This document shows positions 58,116 through 64,000 of a stretch of DNA of 64,000 nucleotides, one piece after another. The notes beneath the pieces are model-generated. The model was not told where the DNA came from. It was given only the letters and a program-made list of their open reading frames with translations, and searched no databases. The stretch comes from Kitasatospora indigofera. Lineage in GTDB: Bacteria; Actinomycetota; Actinomycetes; Streptomycetales; Streptomycetaceae. The translations under genes and the position numbers were made by a program. Position 1 is the stretch's first letter, and the number at the start of each line of letters is the position of its first letter. The stretch is from positions 160,956 to 224,955 of the forward strand of contig NZ_BNBO01000007.1 of assembly GCF_014655955.1 (NCBI RefSeq), in the 5' to 3' direction.

Positions 58116-59867
58116 CTACTCCTCGGTCGGTCCCAGGTCGGGGATGTCGCGCAGTTCGACGGTGAGCGCGCGGTGGGCGGCGTGCAGCTCCAGCACGGTG
58201 ATCTCGTTCGACCCCTGGCGCAGGACGGGGCCGGGGACGTAGAGCGAGCGCTGGGGGCCGCGGGACCAGTGCCGGCCGAGGTGGAAGCCGTTGACCCAGA
58301 CGTTGCCCTTGGTCCACCCGGGCAGGTGCAGGAAGCTGTCGGCGACCTCGTCCAGCTCCACGGTGCCGCGGTGGAAGGTGGGGCCGGCCTGGGCGGGGCC
58401 GTCCTCGGTGAAGGAGAGCCCGTCGAGGGTGTCGAGCGGCAGCGGCCGGCTGGTCCAGCCGGTCAGCTCGGCGCCGTCCAGCAGCACCCGGCCCAGCAGG
58501 CCCTTGCGGTCGTGGATCCCGCTGCCGTAGTTGACCCGGCCCTGGTTCTCCACCAGCACGCTCAGCAGGGCGCCCTCGCGCGGCACGGTGAAGGCGACGG
58601 CGCGCTCGTGGTTCTCGCGCTCCAGCACGCCGACCGGCTGGCCGTCGACGAAGACCTGGGCGCGGTCGCGGACCGTGCCCAGCTCCAGCAGGACGGGGCC
58701 GGCGGCCGGCAGGGCGCACTCGTAGAGGACGAAGCCGAAGTCCTGGCCCAGCTGCTCCATGGTGAGCGGCCGCTCGGCGACGACGGCGGCGCCGAGCGCC
58801 GCCAGGTTGGCGAACAGCGGCGCGTGGGCGCCCAGCCGGATGCCGGCGGCGGCGGTCTTCGGGCCGGGGTCGGGGATCGGGTCGGCCGGGACGGGGGCGT
58901 ACTTGGCGATCACCTGGCGGAAGGCCTCGTACTTCTCGGTCGGGTCGCCGGCCTCGTCGAGCGGGGAGTCGTAGTCGTAGGAGCCGACCGTCGGCCGGTA
59001 GGTGTGCTTGTCGTTGGCGCCGTTGGTGAAGCCGAAGCTGGTGCCGCCGTGGAACATGTAGAGGTTCACCGAGGCGCCGGTGGCGAGCAGGGCGTCGAGC
59101 TCCTGCGCGGCCTGGGAGGGGTCGCGCACCACGTGGTGGCCGCCCCAGCGGTCGAACCAGCCGATCCAGAACTCGGTGCACATCAGCGGGCCGGCCGGCT
59201 GGTGCGCGCGCAGCGCGGCGAGGCCCTGCTCCGAGCGGCTGCCGAAGTTGGCCGTGGCGAGGACGCCGGGCAGCGATCCGCGGACCAGGTCACCGGGCTG
59301 GTCGCAGGTGAAGAGCGGGACGTCGACGCCGTGGCTGCGCAGCGACCGGGCCAGGTGCGCCAGGTGCTCGGTGTCGTCGCCGTAGGCGCCGTACTCGTTC
59401 TCGACCTGCACGGCCAGCACCGGGCCGCCGTTGGTCGACAGGTGGCGGTTCAGCGGCGGCAGCAGCCGTCCGAAGAAGTCCTCCACCGCGGCGAGGTAGC
59501 GCGGGTCCTGACTGCGCAGCAGGATGTCGGGGTCGGCGAGGAGCCACGAGGGCAGGCCGCCGCCCTCCCACTCGGCGCAGATGTACGGGCCGGGCCGCAG
59601 CAGGACGTGCAGCCCCTCGGCGGCGGCCAGGTCCAGGAAGGCCGGCAGGTCCAGCCCGCCGTCGAGGCGGAACTCGTCGGGGCGCGGCTGGTGCAGGTTC
59701 CAGGGGACGTACGTCTCTACCGTGTTCAGGCCCATCAGGCGGGCCTTGCGCAGGCGGTCGGCCCAGAGACCGGGGTGGACGCGGAAGTAGTGCAGGCCGC
59801 CGGAGATGATCCGGAAGGGCTGGTCGTCGAGGCGGAATCCCTCGTCGGTGATCTGCAGGACGGGCAT
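58116..59867 (-). CDS. GH35 beta-galactosidase
   Basis: 583 residues, the usual bacterial length, with no signal peptide, so cytoplasmic. The opening is FRIISGGLHYFRVHP. The acid/base Glu is in AVQVENEYGAYG, the nucleophile Glu in LMCTEFWIGWFDRWGG, and the GFTNGANDK and HGGTSFGF motifs are present. Beta-jelly-roll domains complete the C-terminus (WTKGNVWVNGFHLGRHW). It hydrolyses terminal beta-galactosides, probably galactan oligomers taken up by the ABC system just upstream on the strand. No own promoter is obvious; it lies 123 bases after the binding-protein gene. Confidence 0.95.
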   Translation of the reverse strand: MPVLQITDEGFRLDDQPFRIISGGLHYFRVHPGLWADRLRKARLMGLNTVETYVPWNLHQPRPDEFRLDGGLDLPAFLDLAAAEGLHVLLRPGPYICAEWEGGGLPSWLLADPDILLRSQDPRYLAAVEDFFGRLLPPLNRHLSTNGGPVLAVQVENEYGAYGDDTEHLAHLARSLRSHGVDVPLFTCDQPGDLVRGSLPGVLATANFGSRSEQGLAALRAHQPAGPLMCTEFWIGWFDRWGGHHVVRDPSQAAQELDALLATGASVNLYMFHGGTSFGFTNGANDKHTYRPTVGSYDYDSPLDEAGDPTEKYEAFRQVIAKYAPVPADPIPDPGPKTAAAGIRLGAHAPLFANLAALGAAVVAERPLTMEQLGQDFGFVLYECALPAAGPVLLELGTVRDRAQVFVDGQPVGVLERENHERAVAFTVPREGALLSVLVENQGRVNYGSGIHDRKGLLGRVLLDGAELTGWTSRPLPLDTLDGLSFTEDGPAQAGPTFHRGTVELDEVADSFLHLPGWTKGNVWVNGFHLGRHWSRGPQRSLYVPGPVLRQGSNEITVLELHAAHRALTVELRDIPDLGPTEE

Positions 59868-59990
59868 GGTGCTGTTGCTCCTGGGTGAAGTGGGTGCTCG
59901 GCGGGACCGTCCCAGCGGGCGCTCGCGGGGTGGTCACCGGCCGGCGCCGGCGCGGGGTGGATCGCACCCCGCACCGGCACCGGCGTCGGG

Positions 59991-61328
59991 TCACGGCGCG
60001 GTGACCTTGAAACCCTGCTGGTTGCCATAGTCGGTGATGCGCTTCTGCCAGGCGGTCAGGCCGGTGTTGATGTCGGTCGAGATGTTCGGGCCGACGGTGT
60101 CCTTGAAGACCGAGTTGGCGTAGAGCTGGTACGGCAGGTACTGCCAGCCCTTGCCGACGCCGGCGGAGGAGTCGGCGAAGACCTGGTTGGCCTTCTGGCC
60201 GCCGAGGCCCGCGACCGGCTGGTCGAGGAAGGCCGGGTCCTTGAGCAGTTCGGTGGTGGCCGGGAAGAGGCCGTTGGCCGAGAGGGAGCGGACGGCCTCC
60301 GGGTCGGAGTTCAGCCAGATCGCGAAGGCCGCGGCGGCGGCCTTGTTCTTGCTGCTGGTGGGCACCGCGACGGCGGAGCCGCCGTTCTCGGAGGAGACCG
60401 TGTCGCCGGCGTTCCACTGCGGGATGGGCGCGGCGCGCCAGTCCTTGGCGGTCTCCGGGATGGTCGAGCCGATGTTGCCGGGGGCCCAGGCGCCGATGAT
60501 CCACATGGCGTACTGGCCGCTGCCCATGGACTGCCACCACTCGTTGGTCCACCCGGGGGCGGTGTCGACGAGCTTGCGGTTGATCAGGGAGGTCCACATG
60601 TCGGCGGCCTTCTTGGCGCCGGGGTCCTGGAGGTTCACCGAGACGGAGGAAGCGTCCTTCTGCTGGAAGGGGCGGCCGCCGGCCTGCCAGATCAGGCTGT
60701 CCACGCCGCCGGCGTCGCCGGGGTCGATGGAGGTGATGAACCGCTTCGGGTCCGACTCCTTGATCTTGACGGCGGCGGTCTCGAACTCGGCCCAGGTCTT
60801 CGGCGGCTCGATCTTCAGCTCGTCGAGGATCTTCTTGTTGTAGAACATCGCCATCGGGCCGGTGTCCTGCGGGACCGCGTAGACGCCGTCCGCCACCGCG
60901 ACCTGCGACCAGGCGGAGGCGGTGAACTTGGGCTCCAGGGCCGCCGCGCCGTACTCCTTCAGGTTGACCAGCCGCTTGGAGAGCGCGAGCTCGGGCAGCG
61001 CGAAGTACTCGACCTGGGCGACGTCCGGTCCGCCGCTGCCGGCCTTCACGGCGGTCTGGAGCTTGGTGTACTCGGCCGCCGACTGCCCGGCGTTGACGAC
61101 GTTCACCTTGACCTTCGGGTACTTCTTCTCGAAGAGGGCGACCGTCTTCTCGATGTTGGGGGCCCAGGTCCAGAAGGTCAGCGTGGTCTCGGTGTCCAGC
61201 GCGGCACTCGGGTCGGCCGAGACCACGGGGGCGGCGTCCGAGCCGCAGGCGGTCAGCGTGAGGGCGAGCGCTGCGGCCGGCACGAGTGCCAGGAGTCTGC
61301 GGCGGGAGGGGATGGATGCACGGGTCAT
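59991..61328 (-). CDS. Sugar ABC transporter substrate-binding lipoprotein
   Basis: 445 residues from ATG 61328, behind AAGGAAG. Signal SRRRLLALVPAAALALTLTAC with lipobox Cys28. The extracellular solute-binding family 1 body has FWTWAPNIEKT, and MAMFYNKKILDEL, WAEFETAAVKIKESDP, and a Trp-rich ligand groove. It captures an oligosaccharide for the two permeases encoded upstream. The frame is open far to 62078 but that is the shadow of the permease gene. Confidence 0.94.
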   Translation of the reverse strand: MTRASIPSRRRLLALVPAAALALTLTACGSDAAPVVSADPSAALDTETTLTFWTWAPNIEKTVALFEKKYPKVKVNVVNAGQSAAEYTKLQTAVKAGSGGPDVAQVEYFALPELALSKRLVNLKEYGAAALEPKFTASAWSQVAVADGVYAVPQDTGPMAMFYNKKILDELKIEPPKTWAEFETAAVKIKESDPKRFITSIDPGDAGGVDSLIWQAGGRPFQQKDASSVSVNLQDPGAKKAADMWTSLINRKLVDTAPGWTNEWWQSMGSGQYAMWIIGAWAPGNIGSTIPETAKDWRAAPIPQWNAGDTVSSENGGSAVAVPTSSKNKAAAAAFAIWLNSDPEAVRSLSANGLFPATTELLKDPAFLDQPVAGLGGQKANQVFADSSAGVGKGWQYLPYQLYANSVFKDTVGPNISTDINTGLTAWQKRITDYGNQQGFKVTAP

Positions 61329-61384
61329 GGCACGACTTCCTTGCTGAGGTGGTGGGGCGGGCCGGACATGAGGGTGGGAACGCG

Positions 61385-62278
61385 TTACTCCTTGACGCTT
61401 CCGGCGGCGAGGCCGGACTGCCAGAACCGCTGGAGGAAGAGGAACGCGACGACGAGCGGGATGATCGCCAGCACGCTGCCGGTGACCACGAGGGGGTAGA
61501 AGCCGGTGGTCGTGGCACCGCTGCCCGCCGCGCCGGTGGCCAGGGCGTTCCACTGGTTGAGGCCGACCGTGAGCGGGAACCACTGCGGGTCGCTGAGGAC
61601 GATCAGCGGCAGGAAGTAGTTGTTCCAGGTGGCGACCAGCGAGAACAGCAGCACCGTGACGAAGCCGGGGGCGAGCAGGCGCAACGAGATGGTGAAGAAG
61701 GTCCTGATCTCCCCGGAGCCGTCGATGCGGGCCGCTTCGAGCATGGAGTCCGGGACGGCGCCGATGGCGTAGACCCGCATCAGGTAGACGCCGAACGGGC
61801 TGACCAGGGAGGGCAGCAGGACGGCCCAGGGGGTGTCGATGACGCCGATCTTGCTGAACAGCAGGTAGGTCGGCACGGCCAGGGCGGTCCCGGGGATCGC
61901 GATGGCGCCGAGCACCACGGCGGCCAGCACGTTGCGGCCGCGGAACCGGTACTTCGCCAGCGCGTACCCGGCGGCGGTGGAGATGAAGGCCGCCCCGCCG
62001 GCGCCGACGACCGCGTAGAGCAGGGTGTTGGCGAACCAGCGCAGGTAGATGCCGTCGTCGTAGGTGAGGACGTTCCACACGTTGTCGAAGAGGTGGAAGC
62101 CGTGTCCGAACCAGAGACCGAAGCTGGTGCTCAGGGAGTTGGAGTCCTTGGTGCTGGAGAGCAGCAGCCAGACCAGCGGGAGCAGCGCGTAGAGGAGCAT
62201 CAGCCCCATGGCCACGGTGAGCGCCGTGCTGGACCGTCGTGCGCGTCCTCGGCCGCCTACAGGGGATTTGACGCTCAC
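61385..62278 (-). CDS. Sugar ABC transporter permease (MalG type)
   Basis: 297 residues, six membrane helices. The EAA loop that contacts the ATPase is EAARIDGSGEIRTFFTISLRL-like around residue 190. GTG start overlaps the previous permease stop as GTGA. No ATPase gene is present; in streptomycetes the shared MsiK ATPase usually serves such importers (established knowledge). The substrate-binding gene follows after 56 bases. Confidence 0.93.
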   Translation of the reverse strand: MSVKSPVGGRGRARRSSTALTVAMGLMLLYALLPLVWLLLSSTKDSNSLSTSFGLWFGHGFHLFDNVWNVLTYDDGIYLRWFANTLLYAVVGAGGAAFISTAAGYALAKYRFRGRNVLAAVVLGAIAIPGTALAVPTYLLFSKIGVIDTPWAVLLPSLVSPFGVYLMRVYAIGAVPDSMLEAARIDGSGEIRTFFTISLRLLAPGFVTVLLFSLVATWNNYFLPLIVLSDPQWFPLTVGLNQWNALATGAAGSGATTTGFYPLVVTGSVLAIIPLVVAFLFLQRFWQSGLAAGSVKE

Positions 62279-63225
62279 AGGCTCTGTTCCTTCCGCATCG
62301 ACCTGGCCTGCACGGCGTAGGCGACCACTGCGGTCACCCCGCCCAGGACCACGGCGACGGCTGCCGAATAGTTGAACTGCTGACCGTTGAAGGCCAGGTT
62401 GAAGGCGTACATGTTGGGCGTGTAGCTGGTGGAGATCACGTCCGGGGCCAGCGACTGCATCACGTTGGGCTCGTTGAAGAGCTGGAACGTCCCGATGATC
62501 GAGAACACCGTGGCCAGCGCCAGCGCGGGCCGCAGGGCGGGGAGCTTGATGCTCCAGGCCTTGCGCAGCTCGCCGGCGCCGTCGACCTCCGCCGCCTCGT
62601 ACAGCTCCTGCGGGACGGTGCGCAGCGCCGCGTACAGGATCAGCATGTTGTAGCCGACGAATTCCCAGGTCACGACGTTGCCGATGGAGGCGAGCATCCA
62701 GGACTCGCTGAGCAGCCGGGGGACGTCGACGTGCAGGGCGTCACCGATCTGGCGGATCAGTCCGAACCGGTCGCCGTACAGGTATCCCCACATCAGGGAC
62801 GCCACGACGGCCGGGACGGCGTACGGGACGAAGATGCCGATCCGGAACAGGGCGGGCCAGCGCAGCCGCCCGCTGTCGATGGCCAGGGCGGCCAGCAGGG
62901 CGAGGGCCAGCATCACCGGGACCTGCACGAGCAGGAAGAGGGTGACCCGCCAGAGTCCGGCCCGGAAGAGCTCGTCCCCCAGGGCGCGGGTGTAGTTGTC
63001 GAATCCGACGAAGACGTTCCCGCCGACCAGCCGGTCCTGGAAGAAGCTCAGGTAGGCGGCGTAGCCGAGCGGTGCCGCGATCCCGATCACGAAGACGACC
63101 AGGAACGGGGCGAAGAAGACGTAGCCGAAGGACCCGTGACCGATGCGACCGGATCGCGGTACCGGCCGGGACCGGCTTGTCGGCCGGGCCGGGGTGGACT
63201 GGGCAGGGGGGTGCGTCGTGCTCAC
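62275..63225 (-). CDS. Sugar ABC transporter permease (MalF type)
   Basis: 316 residues. A Pro/Ser/Arg-rich tail precedes six helices; the EAA loop is YEAAEVDGAGELRKAWSIKL. The best start is GTG 63225, six bases after AAGGG; GTG 63240 is in frame but has no ribosome site. First gene of a four-gene operon (MalF, MalG, binding protein, GH35), with a short leader of about 45 bases behind the LacI-type module at 63247. Confidence 0.92.
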   Translation of the reverse strand: MSTTHPPAQSTPARPTSRSRPVPRSGRIGHGSFGYVFFAPFLVVFVIGIAAPLGYAAYLSFFQDRLVGGNVFVGFDNYTRALGDELFRAGLWRVTLFLLVQVPVMLALALLAALAIDSGRLRWPALFRIGIFVPYAVPAVVASLMWGYLYGDRFGLIRQIGDALHVDVPRLLSESWMLASIGNVVTWEFVGYNMLILYAALRTVPQELYEAAEVDGAGELRKAWSIKLPALRPALALATVFSIIGTFQLFNEPNVMQSLAPDVISTSYTPNMYAFNLAFNGQQFNYSAAVAVVLGGVTAVVAYAVQARSMRKEQSL

Positions 63226-63246
63226 GGGGGTGCCCTTCACGGCTGA

Positions 63247-63305
63247 TGTTTACGCCAACATGAAGCTGGCGTTGAGTCTTGACCGCCGACGGCGGGCGAG
63301 TCAAG
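63247..63305 (-). promoter_or_regulatory. Promoter-operator module of the ABC/GH35 operon
   Basis: TGTTTACGCCAACA (63247-63260) is the operator-like 14-mer, 22 bases before the GTG. Minus-strand -35 TTGACT is at 63304-63299 and -10 CAAGAC (63281-63276, 17-base spacing) or AAGACT (18). An inner repeat (ACGCCA-N9-TGGCGT) overlaps the operator; a matching one occurs at the phospholipase site. Confidence 0.75.
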
Positions 63306-63813
63306 TGGTCGTCACGGCGTGATGCGCCTTCGTGATGAAACCCGTCGGTAGCTCAGTGCAATCACCAACGACCCCCGGGGGCCCGCGAGTCGGCGGGGCG
63401 CCGCGGTGTCCTCGTGCGGCCTTCCGTGCTGGTGGGCGCCCCCGGGGCGGGCCGCGGGCGGCGGTGGCCGAGTCCTTCGTGGGCGGTCGTACCGCGCTGC
63501 CCGGTCGCTGACCGTGAGGGCCTGCCGTGCGGGTGTCACCGGGAGGCGGCCGGGGGGCGGCCGGCCAGGGGCGGGTCGGGCGAAGTCGAAGGTTACGAGC
63601 GGATATCAGTCCGTTTACCGGCTTGACGCACGAGCGCGGGGCGAGTGTCATTGTTCCAACGCGTTGGAATCTGTTGAGTTCTGATCGTTATTGGCTCCCG
63701 CCTGGTTCCCCATCTGTCCGGCCAGCCCGGTCGCCCGGCCCTCCGTGGCCCGTCCTTGCCATCCCCATCACCGTGCAAGCACCGTCTCCGGTGTGCGCGC
63801 TAGGAGTGTCCCC
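63306..63813. other. Divergent intergenic region between two sugar importers
   Basis: No gene supported. It runs from the ABC/GH35 promoter to the lipoprotein ribosome site (AGGAG at about 63802). The second half is AT-richer (AAGGTTACGAGCGGATATC). The main element is the palindrome at 63654. Confidence 0.5.
63623..63669 (+). promoter_or_regulatory. Promoter with perfect 16-bp operator TTCCAACGCGTTGGAA
   Basis: TTGACG (63623-63628), then a 17-base spacer, then TGTCAT (63646-63651) form a possible promoter for the downstream lipoprotein. The perfect palindrome at 63654-63669 covers the expected start point. The central CG is a LacI-family hallmark, but the sequence differs from the 14-mer used elsewhere in the window, so another regulator is implied. 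Confidence 0.6.
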
Positions 63814-64000
63814 ATGTTCCGTACCCATGGCAGCCGGGCTGCCGGCGCCGCCGCCCTGCTCCTGACGCTGGGCCTGGCCACCGCCTGCTCCACCGGCCAG
63901 GAGACGACCTCCGGCTCGGACGCCACCGTCGCACCGGTCTCCGGCAAGATCTCGATCACCTACCTGCAGAAGCAGGGCGACCAGGAGTACTTCGTCGGCG
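63814..64000 (+). CDS. Sugar-binding lipoprotein (3' end outside window)
   Basis: 62 residues visible from ATG 63814 with AGGAG upstream. Signal peptide and lipobox LATAC (Cys about residue 28) start the chain. The mature part begins STGQETTSGSD and the first strand ISITYLQKQGDQEYFVG. This is the usual beginning of an ABC importer binding protein. The neighbouring palindrome suggests regulation by its own sugar repressor. The rest of the operon cannot be seen. Confidence 0.85.
   Translation, partial: MFRTHGSRAAGAAALLLTLGLATACSTGQETTSGSDATVAPVSGKISITYLQKQGDQEYFVG

Noticed and set aside
55071..59888. Plus-strand frame of about 1600 codons
   Set aside because: Antisense to the phosphatase and GH35 genes; repetitive QV/GD/AG-rich translation without domains.

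Overview
This window is very GC-rich, densely packed chromosomal DNA. It has heavy third-position GC, GTG starts, GTGA/ATGA start-stop overlaps, stressosome and partner-switching regulators, a SARP regulator, and MsiK-style sugar importers without their own ATPase. This points to a Streptomycetaceae actinomycete (Streptomyces, Kitasatospora or a close relative). I found no tRNA, rRNA, CRISPR array, insertion sequence or integrase. All coordinates come from reading frames, start sites and inverted repeats seen directly in the sequence; family names come from motif recognition, without database searches.

Region 1 (1-15.3 kb) is an anti-stress signalling island. It holds the 3' end of a SigB/F/G-type sigma factor, an RsbV-like STAS antagonist, two RsbW-like ATPases and a PP2C phosphatase. 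A forward operon (5131-14445, most junctions overlapping as GTGA or ATGA) follows: Cph1-like sensor kinase, receiver-PP2C, RsbR, RsbS, RsbT, an RsbT-RsbX fusion, a hybrid kinase carrying a decayed RsbT-like domain, and a second receiver-PP2C. Two paralogous cassettes (small HTH-like protein plus Rcp1-like response regulator) on the minus strand bracket this operon. The second regulator is one base out of frame with its expected ATG.

Region 2 (15.3-32.2 kb) is housekeeping and secreted functions. It includes a VKOR/DsbA disulfide pair, a Fpg/Nei glycosylase, a DUF574 methyltransferase, a polysaccharide deacetylase lipoprotein, an NAD-binding epimerase divergent from a TetR regulator (with a 19-bp-period operator array between them), a GH20 hexosaminidase, two more methyltransferases, an M1 metallopeptidase and a Tat-exported phospholipase C.

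Region 3 (32.2-45.5 kb) is accessory. It has a 1.1-kb gene-free regulatory stretch, a holin-like membrane pair, a GMC dehydrogenase operon, a lectin-like secreted protein preceded by a small coupled ORF, a gutted acetyl-CoA-synthetase-like protein, unknown proteins, a PadR regulator facing an NTF2-like protein, and an SgcJ-like protein behind a MerR-type promoter.

Region 4 (44.1-52.7 kb) holds a P450 divergent from an FHA-flavin monooxygenase fusion. Three 11-bp-spaced heptamers lie between them and a SARP gene converges on the fusion. A dienelactone-hydrolase-like enzyme and an MFS transporter with a small upstream ORF follow.

Region 5 (52.8-64 kb) looks like galactan or beta-galactoside use: a secreted GH43-ricin enzyme, a GH35 beta-galactosidase, and a sugar ABC importer (two permeases plus lipoprotein). 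A large one-protein PP2C partner switch also lies here, and a second sugar-binding lipoprotein starts at the window edge. The GH43 gene, the ABC/GH35 operon and the phospholipase C gene share a 59-bp promoter-operator layout with a LacI-type 14-mer, so they probably form one regulon.
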